A stretch of DNA of 37,775 nucleotides, taken from the NCBI GenBank assembly GCA_015179025.1, contig WHUX01000362.1:1-37775 (forward strand), read 5' to 3'. This document shows, piece after piece, positions 28,343-37,775 of this stretch. Position 1 is the first letter of the stretch. Each line of letters starts with the position of its first letter. The position numbers were made by a program, and so were the translations under genes. Below the pieces are notes generated by a model. It ran no database searches. It saw only the letters and a program-made list of their open reading frames with translations, and was not told the DNA's origin. The stretch is from Terfezia claveryi (lineage: Eukaryota; Ascomycota; Pezizomycetes; Pezizales; Pezizaceae).

Positions 28343-28957
28343 TGTAACAAGGACTTTGGGAGACAAGGCGACTAAAAAGTATGCCGGGGCAGTGGCAAGA
28401 GGGAATCGCATACATAGGAGCGCTACGTATATGATCTGGGGAAAGGCTAGGGTAAGATACACGTAGGATTGCTAGGTGTGTAACTAGGGGAAGGTTAAGA
28501 CCGGGGGCAAGGGCAAGAGGCAAGAGACGCAGAGAGCAAGGGACACAAGACACGTGGATGCAGTTGCCACATGTTTCAAGGGAGGCAGCTATGCTGCAGA
28601 GTTATTTGTACGAGATAAGGATGTGCACAAGGGAGGTACACAAGTGCTGGAAGAAGCAAGGTCCTGTATTGGGTATACAAGACATTAGATAGGGATATAA
28701 TGACAGTATGAGGGCAAAGGACTTTATATACATAAGGAACTAGAGCAATGGGAGAAATAAGCTTCCCGAGATCCCTATCTCAGAATCCCAGCAGGATAAC
28801 GATAACCTATTCCCTACGATTGTAGGTGATGATAAAGATAGCAATGACAGTAACCCATCACCTGTTATTGCAGGTAATACCAAAGGCAACAATAACTATA
28901 ACTTATCACCTATGATCGCAGGTGATGACAAAGACAACTGAATACACGGTTGTGACA
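28343..28957 (-). repeat. 5' LTR of element 3 (615 bp)
   Basis: Starts TGTAACAAGG and ends GGTTGTGACA on the plus strand. Shares GAAGCAAGGTCCTGTATT and the TTCCCGAGAT..ATCTCAGAA hairpin with the element 2 LTRs, so the families are related. It differs in length and carries three copies of an approximately 57-bp unit with (C/T)A(C/G)GTGATGA(T/C)AAAG near its end. Confidence 0.8.
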
Positions 28958-29207
28958 TATATGAAAAACTACATAAAAAATAAGATAACCAGTATAAAGA
29001 ACATTCCTTTTCAATATCCTTTTTATCCTTATTATCACTACCCTCTTCATTACTGTCCTTATCAGTAGTCTAATTAGGATCCATATATATATTATTAAGA
29101 TCTAGCTGCAAAAGTCCTACTAACTCAACTGATATATCTTGTAACTGGCCATTCTGATACTATTACTTACTCTCTAGTATATTCAACCTATTATATAAGT
29201 AGAGTAG
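28958..29207. other. AT-rich gap between LTR elements
   Basis: The minus strand carries a patchy frame (LYNRLNILES, NGQLQDISVELVGLLQLD) with stops that might be a decayed protein remnant. I do not recognise it. Confidence 0.35.
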
Positions 29208-29846
29208 TGTTGAAAATAATCATTTCCTTTCGATATAGTTAAGTATTTCCATACAATACATCGTTCTCTCTTACGATTACTTCCACATCATACTGATACC
29301 CATTATTGACACTTCCTACCTGATTAAGGACTTCTGTATTATTTCTTTCACATGTGTTCACATGTCGTTCACATGTTCTTATTATCTCTGCTTACTTTCC
29401 TAACTTAGTATCTATTATCGTTGCATAATGCTGCTTTACTACTTAAGGTTACTGCTTACTTGTCTCAGTTGTCATGACTCAACGATCACCACTTCTATAA
29501 CTTTCTATTATATTCGTTGACTCATATTACTGTCTCAGTCATACACCTCCATGTATTTCTTCATTCATATGTGTACGATATACTATTCTTAGGTTATGTA
29601 ACTTAGACTTTCTTACTAGATCTTTACCCTCAACTCATACCATTATATACGAGTTTCCTACTCCTGTATCTAGTTCTATACACTTCTCGATTAGAGTCAA
29701 TAGACTGTCTACTCTCGACATAGTTCAACCATCTGCTCTCTCGCACTTCTGCTCGCTCGCACTCTCTGCTTAATAGCACTACTGTCCACCGCTACTACCT
29801 TCGTAATTACTACCGCGATACCTCCGCTCATAGTGACCTTTCAACA
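29208..29846 (+). repeat. Copia-type 5' LTR (639 bp)
   Basis: Bounded by the perfect 8-bp inverted ends TGTTGAAA and TTTCAACA. A TATATA motif at about 29643 could be the promoter TATA. No second copy lies in the window. Confidence 0.75.
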
Positions 29847-29858
29847 GGTTATGAGCCC
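29847..29858 (+). other. Primer-binding site, half initiator tRNA-Met type
   Basis: GGTTATGAGCCC abuts the LTR directly. It is complementary to the anticodon stem-loop of initiator tRNA-Met (GGGCTCATAACC), as in Drosophila copia and related elements primed by a tRNA fragment. This confirms the LTR boundary. Confidence 0.75.
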
Positions 29859-29923
29859 GGAATAGCTCAGAACAACTCGATAACTCTCTCGCACTTACCT
29901 TCCCTCCCACACATATCTATACA

Positions 29924-30810
29924 ATGGCATCCGGTTCAGGTTCTGGTTCTGGTGGTAAAGGAAAGGCTGTACCTTCTATCTTCCGACCACCGAAAGACTT
30001 CAAGCCTATCCCAGTCAAACTCAATAATATTGAGTCACTTACTGGCAAAGACAACTACGAAGACTGAGCTGATACTGTCAAGATGATTATGAGAGGCATG
30101 GGTTGTAAGGAACTTATTATTGAAGGACTTAAACCTGCGATAGATGCGACACAAGAAGAGAAAGAACTCTTCACAGCTATGGAAAATCAAGCTATCCTCA
30201 TGCTAATACAGGTTATCAGCAAACCTATACTGAAGGTCATCTCTAAGTTTGATTCACTACACGAAATCTGGACTCATCTCAAAGACCAATATTACCGTAA
30301 TACTCCATTCTCTTTCATACATCAACTGTGAACACTCTTCACTTTAGCCTCAACCTACACTCCTACTACCTCCTTCGCCGACTTCATTGAGCAATATGAG
30401 ACTGAGTGGTCTCGACTTTACTCTCTTACTGGCTCTTCAGATGAATATCGCAAATCTCTCCGCACTTTCCTTGATAAGGGTGAAGCTAAAAGGGACATTC
30501 TCCTCTCCTTCCTCGTCGAACATCACTCTAATATAGTCGACAATCTCTCAACTAAGTCCAACCTTACATATGCCGATGCAAAATTACGACTCCTCTCTGT
30601 TGGTTCCGAAATCGAAAAGCGGGATATTGCTCTCTCTGCCTCCTTCAAGAAGAAAGGCAAGTCTCAACAGCAGCAATCACAATAACAGAACAAGGACTCC
30701 GATGTGGAATGCACCTATTGCAAGAAGCATCAACTCGGCAAATACACAGGTCATACATAGCAGAAGTGTCAAAAGTTGAAGAAGTCAAATGAAGATAAGA
30801 AGAAGGATCA
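29924..30810 (+). pseudogene. Copia-type gag with zinc-knuckle remnant
   Basis: Begins MASGSGSGSGGKGK; continues KLNNIESLTGKDNYED-stop-ADTVKMIM, SKFDSLHEIWTHLKDQYY and SFADFIEQYETEWSRLYSLTGSS, and ends with a basic stretch and CTYCKKHQLGKYTGHT-stop-QKC. The stop at 30065 (TGA) and that in the knuckle (TAG) probably replace Trp (TGG); one at 30329 is similar, and TAA near 30684 likely was CAA. The domain order is that of copia gag (UBN2-like). Confidence 0.7.
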
Positions 30811-31230
30811 TCAGCAAAAAAAATCTGCGTCAGGATGCGCCCTTCCTTCATGCACGTCAGGTGCTTCATGTCGCTGGCACTGCTTCAGGTGCTTCCTATC
30901 TCATCCCTGTCCGTTCCTTACTTCGCGCTACTAATGTACGTCCATAAATTCTGACGTATTACATTCTTATTTCTACTATTCATAAATACTTATAAATACT
31001 AAAAATCAAAAACTATTCAAGATACAAAAAAAATAAAACTTCCCAAATCAGCCCTCTCCCCTCCCACTACATATCCCAATAACATATACCAATAACCCTC
31101 CCCCACTAAGCCCTCCCCCGTCCCACCATACATTCCAATAACCCTCCACCTATCCCACCATATATCCCAATAACACTCCTCCTCTCAGTCCCAATTACCC
31201 TCCCGCCTGCCGCTGTGTATCCCCTTTTCT
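30811..31230 (+). repeat. TCAGC-A8 motif (copy 3), GCGTC remnants and a C-rich repeat
   Basis: TCAGCAAAAAAAAT is followed by TGCGTCAGGATGCGC, GCACGTCAGGTGC and GCTTCAGGTGC. From about 31045 to 31215 a CCCACCATATATCCCAATAAC-like unit repeats about five times. The adjacent sequence could also encode a stretch in another frame, so I cannot exclude that part is decayed transposon. Confidence 0.5.
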
Positions 31231-32576
31231 TCATGCCTCCGTTTGTAGTAGTCCTAAGGCGGCGTATATTACACCCCCATTTATTTCTGCCTTCATATGC
31301 CTTACCGCTCTCCTCACCAGTTGTCTATTTGTGAGTCCTCTGCCAGCCTCCGTATTGGCTGCGGCTCTTGCCGCCAAGTCTGTAATATAGTCCGCGACCA
31401 CCGCTCTGAACTGAACTACCTGCTTGCCAGTTAGTTTGTCCCCTTCCCTGTAGCAGAGTACCCTTAACCCTCCCCTGGCATTACTCTCATGGATTGCATC
31501 ATGAAATGCGGCTTTATGCTTCGCCTCTAGATCGGCTAGCACCCGCTGTTGTCGGCGTATCCGATGCCAACAATCCTCTAAACTTTCCTCAAATTTATGG
31601 TCCCTTCGTAGAACCCCCTCCTACCCCCTATCCTCCTTGCGACCTCTTCTTCCGAGTCCTCTATCTCATCCATATAATACTCTGGCCCGTCAAATCGGTC
31701 CAGATTGAAGTAGTACGTGCTTGCGTTATACACAGCAGGAGGGGGACTATTAGCTCTCACTGCTGGGTCCCTATACAATACAATCAATAACTTGATTGGT
31801 CGTGCTTCAGTTAAACGCAAAAATGCATCTAACTCATCGTCGGATCGGATGTGCGTGGTCTAGGGTGGGATCATAAGAGGGTCACCTGCCGCAGGGTCAG
31901 GGTCCTCCAATGAGCCTATTATTTCTCTCACCTTCCGTCCATCTGGAAGCTGAAAAGAAACCTTTACGTGGAGTGCGTTTAATGACGCTTCATATAGAAC
32001 CCCCAACTTTTTGATGCCTGTTGCATTCCAATTCCAAACTCGAGGCTACGGATGGTGTACCGCATCCTCTGGATCCAGGATATAAATGACAACTGGGTGT
32101 CTATCCTCAAACCTGCCCCTCTTGCTGGGAGCCCTCTCTTCTGCGTCGGCTCCTTCCTTATCTTCAACCTGCCCTGCCCCTGCCGCGAGCTCTTCTCGAG
32201 CTGCTGCCCTCTTTCGTTTCCCATGGGATTCCCGTACCTTTTTAAAACAATCGAGCATAAGCTCGTTCAATGCCTTGTGGGTAGGTTTCGTATCATCCGT
32301 CTGTAGATCCCGGCGGATTACAGCAGCTCCTGATGCAGGGAAATCATCTAGGCCGACACATTCCATTTGGAATGCAGCGCAGTCATTTCCCCTATCCTTT
32401 TTCCACTGCCAGCCTTTTGCCCTGATCCGGACCTCCACTTCATTTCGCCAACTAGTATATCTTGATGAATTTTTCCTCCTCCCCCCACTTACAATCGTGT
32501 GGGGCCAGCCCAATAGATCGATTGAGTTGTTAATTGCATTTGCAGCGGTAGGCATCGGATTGGTGGTTGAATGCAT
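31231..32576 (-). pseudogene. Unrecognised gene with internal stops and a frameshift
   Basis: Minus-strand frame from ATG 32576 (MHSTTNPMPTAANAINNSID) running SRYTSWRNEVEVRIRAKGWQ, DDFPASGAAVIRRDLQTDDT, an Ala/Glu/Lys-rich basic section (about 32260-32100), PVVIYILDPEDAVHHP, TAG at 32046, then VWNWNATGIKKLGVLYEASL, a TAG at about 31859, DDELDAFLRLTEARPIKLLI, a frameshift near 31590-31630, and FEESLEDCWHRIRRQQRVLADLEAKH to a stop at 31231. Both TAGs are consistent with CAG-to-TAG. I know no family for it. The frame conservation between stops shows it was a real protein of about 445 residues. Confidence 0.55.
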
Positions 32577-32666
32577 CGGTAGGATGCTTGATTCGGTAAT
32601 CAAAAGAACTATTGATAGTAGAGAGATGTTAAGGATGTATGTCAATCATCGAAGGGATGTTGTTGG

Positions 32667-32674
32667 TATTTATA
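32667..32674 (-). promoter_or_regulatory. Candidate TATA box for the unrecognised gene
   Basis: TATAAATA on the minus strand, about 90 bp upstream of the ATG at 32576. Confidence 0.4.
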
Positions 32675-32689
32675 CTTACCAGAAGTGAG

Positions 32690-33112
32690 ATCTCCCATGG
32701 CCCTGTTTGACCTTCTAGATATCCCCGTGCTTCCTATGTCTAGAATCCGACCAAACAGATTTAGTTTTGACATTCTATAGCCCAATTCCACAGGCTAGTA
32801 TGGTGTCCACTACCTTCGATCCATATTCCTGTTAAGAGGGGGTTGTGCCAACCAGATTAGATCCATATATTTCGCCAAGATTCCAAAATAGGCAATATCG
32901 AGAACTATCTAGGCTTCTCCATTCACTCTATTCAGTATATAGCGATAATGGATACTTGTAACACGTCCATTTTGCAAGTATCTTGAATCCGACGAAAAAA
33001 CCATCTGTCTCCATAATCCATGGCCAGGTTTATATACAATTGCGCTGTTATTTGTCTTACATAAAAAAAATATACATATATTGGTATCTCAATTTAGCTT
33101 AGTTGACCAACA
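32690..33112. other. No recognisable feature
   Basis: AT-rich sequence without convincing coding or repeats. Confidence 0.4.
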
Positions 33113-33744
33113 CTCATTATTGTACTAGCCCCTCTACAGAGGTCAAGAGAAACTAATTGCTATGTCTAAAGTATCTTGTGATTTCTGAACCCCGCTGTAC
33201 TAGGGAAAACGCCAAGACTGCCTATTGTTGTTCCGACGAAACGTGTCACATACCAACAACCTTATTATTTTCAATTCAGATACAACTGGGAAAGACAATA
33301 TAAATCTAATCATAAATCAAATTCCATGTTTCCAAATCAATCCGATTGTTTACAACTTAGTTGACAACACTCATTGAGTTTCCTACCTCCATATATTTCC
33401 CAGAAGTACTATTGATCACTAGAGGGCTTATAGATATACCACCGATTCATACACGCCAACGGAATTCAACAAATGTTTCCGTAGTCTTGATTGTACTAGC
33501 CCCTCTGCAGAGGCGAAATATTCAAGTATAGAAACTAAGCGCTGTGTCTAGAGTGTCTCTTAATTTCTCAACCCCACCGTTTCTTGTTCCAATGAAACGT
33601 GTCACAATACCAACAAACTTATTATTTTCAATTCAGAAGCAACTGGGAAAGACAATATATTTCTAATTATAAATCGAATTCCATGTTTCCAAATCAATCC
33701 GGTTGTTTACTAACCAGCTTTCTCCCAGCTCTAATGGTATTACA
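33113..33744 (-). repeat. Two direct copies carrying the 3' end of a Plavaka-type transposase gene
   Basis: Units at about 33113-33356 and 33482-33744 share TTGTACTAGCCCCTCT, GAAACGTGTCAC and CAACTGGGAAAGACAATAT in the same order. At their right ends they encode on the minus strand NNRIDLETWN(L/S)IY(D/N)-stop, the same C-terminus as the transposase ending at 34154 (NNRIDLETWNMIYD). They are truncated tandem pieces of the same transposon family. Confidence 0.7.
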
Positions 33745-34153
33745 TCAGCAAAAAAAATTCTCCATCATGACGTAGCAACTAGTTTTGTTCCACCTGGTGC
33801 ACCACCAAATTCCTGCTGCCTCTCATGCACCCTGTTCATACTACAAAATTTCTGCTCCCACTCATGCACCCCATGCGCATCCTCAAAATATATGCTCTAC
33901 ACCTCGAACACCACCAAATTCCCACTGCCTCTCATACACCCTATGTGCACCCTCAAACTTCAGCAGAAAAAATAAACAAATCTGTATCCGGACGCATCAA
34001 CTACTTTTATACCATCCCATGTGTTACAATTTTCTGCTTACCTCTATACGCCCCCACACATGCACTCCTAATATTGGCCTGGCACCTGTTTTACATCCGA
34101 CACTTCACGTTCTTTGTGGCTCTTCTCTCAACTGGTCACAAGTTTATTATTTC
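33745..34153. repeat. TCAGC-A8 motif (copy 4), imperfect 45-bp repeats, loose fifth motif copy
   Basis: TCAGCAAAAAAAATT begins at the point where the coding match of the second Plavaka fragment stops. Imperfect repeats (CACCACCAAATTCC, TCTCATGCACCC) fill 33795-33955. A related motif TCAGCAGAAAAAATAAAC with TCCGGACGC lies at 33960-33995. Confidence 0.5.
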
Positions 34154-37094
34154 CTAATCATAAATCATATTCCATGTCTCTAAGTCTATTCTATTATTTA
34201 CCAACCAACTTTCCCCCGGCTCTAATGGTATCAAATGCGCAATCCCTTCTATTTGTGATATCTTAACTATAACCCCTTCCCCACTCATCGGCAATCCAAT
34301 GCGAACCATCCCTTCTGTGCCCTGCACAGCATTCAACCCAATGCATTGAAGCAGATTCACATGTACCAACCGGTGCACCATTCCTGCTATAGTTATTACT
34401 TTGAACAATGCATTGATTCGTCCTGGTATTCGACCATTCAGCGTCCCTACTAGTGCCTCATCCAATGCACGCTGTCTCCTTACCCATATCCAATCGTATC
34501 TTTCCTTCCTGTGAAATTTCTCGGTGCATCTAGCATTGTGCAAAATGAACCCTTCTCCACTGAACTTTGGCACTGGAATTTGAAGCACCCCATATGAACG
34601 AATTTCCTGAACTAACAGCTCGGTAGGGTCGGAATCCATGCTTCTAACTTCCTGCCTTAAAAACGCTTGCGTTGTCAGCACCAGATCTGGCAAGCCAGTT
34701 ACACGCTCCAGATCCTCGAGGCTGGATATTAATCCCAACTCAATTTACCCCCGCAACTTCAAGTAGACCTGTTTTCCGACACCTGGCGTCACATCTCCGT
34801 TTTGCCTAACCTGGTTCCATAGATTAAGTGTCAAGTCCTTTATAGCAAAAGTATGATCCCTCGTGTAGGTAGTAACTATCTGTGGTGTTGCATTAACCCT
34901 ATTACTTCGATGGTAAGTATCCTTAAGGCCTTTATGCATAGCTTCACTGATATTCATGGAATATTGAGCTAGAGCCCCAAACTTCGGAATCTGTTCGGCA
35001 TAATGGGAGATTAAATGGATTTTTGGGAAATTGAAGTGCGCCCCTTCTTGTAAAATCTCATTCACCAATTCCCGACGTTGCAAGGTATTTTCTTGACGCA
35101 TCCTAACCTTTTCCGACGCCCTGAGATCTTCAACCAATGATCCCGCTTGTTCCTTCAACAAATCCTTATGTGCTTCTGCAGCAGCCTTTCTTGTTTTCTT
35201 ATCAGCACGGAACCTCAAGAACACAGCTTTAGTTTCATGAAACACACACAAATATTCTTGTAAATAAGAAACTGTCTTATCCGTATGACTAGGATACTGA
35301 GTCATGAGATAGAAGTCAGTGATGCTACGTACGCAGCGAATTGCTCGGTTGAACTCCTGTACCTGACCTCCGGTGGGCCGTGGTTGGTTGGCCTTCCGAC
35401 GCAACGCCGCGGTAAATGTTCCAAGAATGACTTTACCAAAGTTCCGCATTTTCTTTCCCGACCATTGTGAAACAACTCGGTATCCCTTGGTCGAAACTGA
35501 AAATCCGGGGTAGGGAGGCAACCGATGCCAGACATAGTCAAATGCATTAATCCACTCATAGTATTCTAGAAAACCTTGAATCCAATCCATTAAATGATTT
35601 AACACTCCTAGGAGGATATTGTGCAAAACATCTGCTCGAACGAGCTCAGGCGGATTTATATTTGGGACTGACCACAAGGCGTTTTTGATGTTTTTAACGC
35701 CGTTTGCTTTCAAACTGACAGCGTCGGAATCGTTGTATGCTGCGGCATAATTTTGATGTGAGTGAGCTGGATAACCACTTCCTGAATACTCACCAAGCTT
35801 CTCGGTCGGAATTGTGCAAGAAGGGCAGCGGTTGTTTGCAATACCATGGATTGTAGCATTTTCCATATGGTCAGCGAGCCAACAAAAGAGCTTAGGAAAG
35901 CATAAGTATACGTTCCCATCAGCACAAACCATCTCGTAGCCTTTCTGACATCTCACGTCAGATAGCGGTTTTAGCAAATGCGCCAAAACATCGTGTATGG
36001 TTTGCAACGCCTGAATTTCCTGCGTTTCTACCGAATACCCAGGTATTTTGTTGATTCGTTTCGGGCCAATCGGTAGTAGTGCAATTGGTATCCAGGCATG
36101 CATCGTATGTGTATTGCGTATGGAGCTTCCGATATTGCCTATACTCATATAAACAGGCCATAACTTTTTGTCTCCAGAGAAATTCGTTAGGTGAGTTTCA
36201 TCTGATGCTAGTAAAATCGGAACAAGTGTCCCGCCTTCAGGTAGCAAAGCCTATCCGTTTCAGTTAGTTGGATATCCGACGTAGTACACACAAATTGCTC
36301 ACCTGAGTGTCTTCCCACCACTGTGCAGTATGGATCTCACTATATACCCTGTTCCCTTCGTTGTCGTATTCTTGCCGCGGGCCCCAGGCCATCTCGCTGG
36401 CATAAACCTTTTGGCATAGAAGGTACTTCACTGCTGCAATAATATTCCGATAATAAAAGGCCACCCCCTTGAGTAATGGGTAGTTCACTGTTCCTGAGTG
36501 CCAGGAAGGTTCATTTGCCGCTGCGTCGATAAGCTTATACATTGTATATGCTGACCGAAATTGAACCTCGTGCGTTGGATTGAGGCCTTTCAAGAGGTTA
36601 TCCTTGAAAAACTGGTCGATCTTTGACTGTGAGGTCTTTGTAGAATTGAAGAAGCGTGCCAGTCGATAATCAATTAAGGTGCGGAATGGAGCAAACAAAT
36701 TGAAGTTTCGGTCTTCCTCCGGAAATACATGTGGACGTATTGGGTTGCCTGCACGTGGATAGGTGATTGCATCAATGTGCTGACTTCCCTCATCGGATTT
36801 TGGTTCAATACAAAAAGTTCGAGCCTCCCTATCAGATCCCTCGCTATGGCATGAATCAGAGTAGTAATCAACATCAGCAGATATAATATCTGTGAAATTG
36901 ACTTCGTCTATATCATAATCTAAATTAGTAGTATCTCTGGTGTTGGAGAACCGACGCTTTCGAGACGGTGGCAGTAGCCCATTAAGATCCTTCACGTTTT
37001 TTTCGGGATGAACCTTCTCCAGATGATTTGAATATGCTCCAGCTGAAGTATAGAATCGTGGGCACCATTGGCATAGGGTTTTGTATCTGTTCAT
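34154..37094 (-). pseudogene. Plavaka-type transposase gene, one intron and one internal stop
   Basis: Exon 1 is 37094-36303 and exon 2 is 36250-34154. The N-terminus has a C2H2 finger, CQWCPRFYTSAGAYSNHLEKVH split as C-x2-C-x12-H-x4-H. The junction WWEDTQ-ALLPEGGTLVPILLASDET matches the conserved core of Plavaka transposases, followed by GDKKLWPVYMSIGNI, CPSC, DVLHNILLGVLNHLMDWIQG, KIHLISHYAEQIPKFG and NISEAMHKGLKD. TAA at 34745-34747 interrupts the frame, but the next 195 codons remain open in the same frame to the true-looking stop at 34154. Length is about 960 residues, normal for the family. A CAA-to-TAA change would explain the stop. Confidence 0.8.
36251..36302 (-). other. Transposase intron (52 bp)
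   Basis: Donor GTGAGC, branch ACTAAC, acceptor GGATAG. Phase 0; splicing joins DTQ to ALLPEGG. Confidence 0.85.
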
Positions 37095-37238
37095 TTTGAA
37101 ACGTCATGGAGGTTGTAAAATGTTGTAAGAGACAGATTTGTAGTGTAATATTTTCATTAACAGAATCTCAGGGAATAAGCTTCGTAAGTGCCAAGGCTCC
37201 GATTGCACTGAATAAAGGATCCTATCCGACGTGATGCG

Positions 37239-37523
37239 TTGGATTTTACCAAGATCGACTGCGCACGATACCCTTGGCCCCACCCCCCTCCTAATCTTCT
37301 CTCTACTTACTTTCTTCCTTCTACCCACACCAAATACACAACCTTCGCATCCTTCCTTACTTCCCTCTACCATGGAGACTGCCCTCTACCTCTGGAGTCG
37401 GAGAGCTCTTACCTTCATCTTGTTGCGTCTAAATTCAACGCCGCGATCAGCCAACTGAAGCCACTGCGATCACGCTGGCAAGAACAACAAGATGAGGCTG
37501 GGGTGCTTCCTATCCTTGGTTAA
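37239..37523 (+). CDS. Small unrecognised open frame
   Basis: A 94-codon frame (MDFTKIDCARYPWPHPPP...SKFNAAISQLKPLRSRWQEQ) in divergent orientation to the transposase. I see no known domain. An alternative overlapping frame starts at 37231. It could be a gene or chance; codon quality is uninformative. Downstream, TGGATACAAGTTCCGACTTCA is repeated in tandem at about 37600-37645. Confidence 0.25.
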   Translation: MDFTKIDCARYPWPHPPPNLLSTYFLPSTHTKYTTFASFLTSLYHGDCPLPLESESSYLHLVASKFNAAISQLKPLRSRWQEQQDEAGVLPILG

Positions 37524-37775
37524 GGTCCTATCTATGACCCTCACTTCAACCATGCCACTTCTTTGCCGAGTTCAGGGCTGCCCAAGGCAATACTTCACTG
37601 GATACAAGTTCCGACTTCATTGGATACAAGTTCCGACTTCACTAGTTGGAACACTCTCATAGTTTATTATGTTTGCTCCCCCTTTAATAAAACTACAATT
37701 TCCAACCTGAACAAAAGAATCACTTCCTGCATGAACCTTGATATTGACTCTTCCATCGCCCAAATCATCAATCCT

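Larger units (their letters stand above)
17990..28957 (-). mobile_element. Chromovirus element 3 (Ty3/gypsy), host of a nested insertion
   Basis: Older element read on the minus strand: 5' LTR 28343-28957, gag 28311-27190, protease and linker 27316-26610, then element 2 inserted (20256-26609), then the rest of pol 20255-18016. The pol frame resumes across the insertion: HDVSVSFGSYTLQF at 26750 continues as PLNVSFIGAGAFAYLTRRHKLK at 20200, the same order as in element 2. No 3' LTR was found. Many stops and a missing integrase core show it cannot act alone. Confidence 0.8.
29208..30810 (+). mobile_element. Ty1/copia-like remnant: 5' LTR, PBS and partial gag
   Basis: The LTR is immediately followed by a half-tRNA-type primer site and a gag-like frame. 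Protease, integrase, RT and the 3' LTR are absent. Gag similarity stops where a TCAGC-A8 motif begins at 30811. Confidence 0.75.

Noticed and set aside
32450..32490. 41-bp intron with GTAAGT near the start of the unknown gene
   Set aside because: Removing it breaks the frame, while reading through keeps it open.
37700..37775. Inverted partner of TCAGC-A8 as the far end of the Plavaka element
   Set aside because: No ATTTTTTTTGCTGA sequence is present up to the window end, so terminal repeats for this transposon are not shown.

Overview
This window is a transposon-dense eukaryotic region, most likely from a filamentous ascomycete. The clues are short introns (about 50-80 bp, GT..AG, CTAAC-type branch points), Tad1-like LINEs with an RNase H domain, Ty3/gypsy chromoviruses, a Ty1/copia-like element, a Plavaka-type transposase, a FunK1-like kinase, and nonsense mutations of the CpA-to-TpA kind expected from RIP-like C-to-T damage. 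A Pezizomycete such as a truffle relative fits, but I cannot prove the species. I saw no rRNA, tRNA or CRISPR array. Almost every recognisable gene belongs to a mobile element and most are broken.

Layout. 1-1650: a 5'-truncated LINE (copy A) split by a second LINE (copy B), which has a 14-bp target duplication. 1680-2180: GC-rich short-period repeats. 2183-3189: a non-autonomous TIR element at a TA site. 3330-3640: a diverged LINE fragment. 3881-5790 (minus): a FunK1-like kinase gene with readable introns and one frame break, cut off at its 5' side by LINE copy C (5791-7681). 7765-8690: another LINE tail, an 18-20 bp minisatellite and a perfect palindrome. 8690-11905: GC-rich palindrome clusters, further LINE copies in both orientations and minisatellites. 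11907-13768: a foldback element with arms of about 640 bp, at a TA inside an antisense LINE tail. 13771-17870: no recognisable gene; degenerate repeats, a C-rich tract and two copies of a TCAGC-A8-like motif next to GCGTC palindromes.

17990-28957 (minus) is a nested pair of chromoviruses. Element 2 (20256-26609, two 460-bp LTRs, 5-bp duplication GTAGG) sits inside the pol gene of element 3, whose halves are 26610-28957 and 17990-20255. Both carry a likely -1 gag-pol frameshift signal: a slippery heptamer (intact only in element 2), a 6-nt spacer and a conserved stem-loop. Element 3 has lost the integrase core and has no visible 3' LTR.

29208-30810 is a copia-like remnant: an LTR with 8-bp inverted ends, a primer site matching the anticodon region of initiator tRNA-Met, and a damaged gag. 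31231-32576 (minus) is an unrecognised, damaged gene with a TATA box. 33113-37094 (minus) is a Plavaka-type transposase gene (C2H2 finger, one intron, one internal stop) with two extra fragments of its own 3' end downstream. The right edge holds a small unrecognised open frame.

Most worth following up: the gag-pol frameshift signal, the paired hairpins at LINE 3' ends with compensatory changes, the long foldback element, and the dispersed TCAGC-A8 motif that borders truncated transposon genes.
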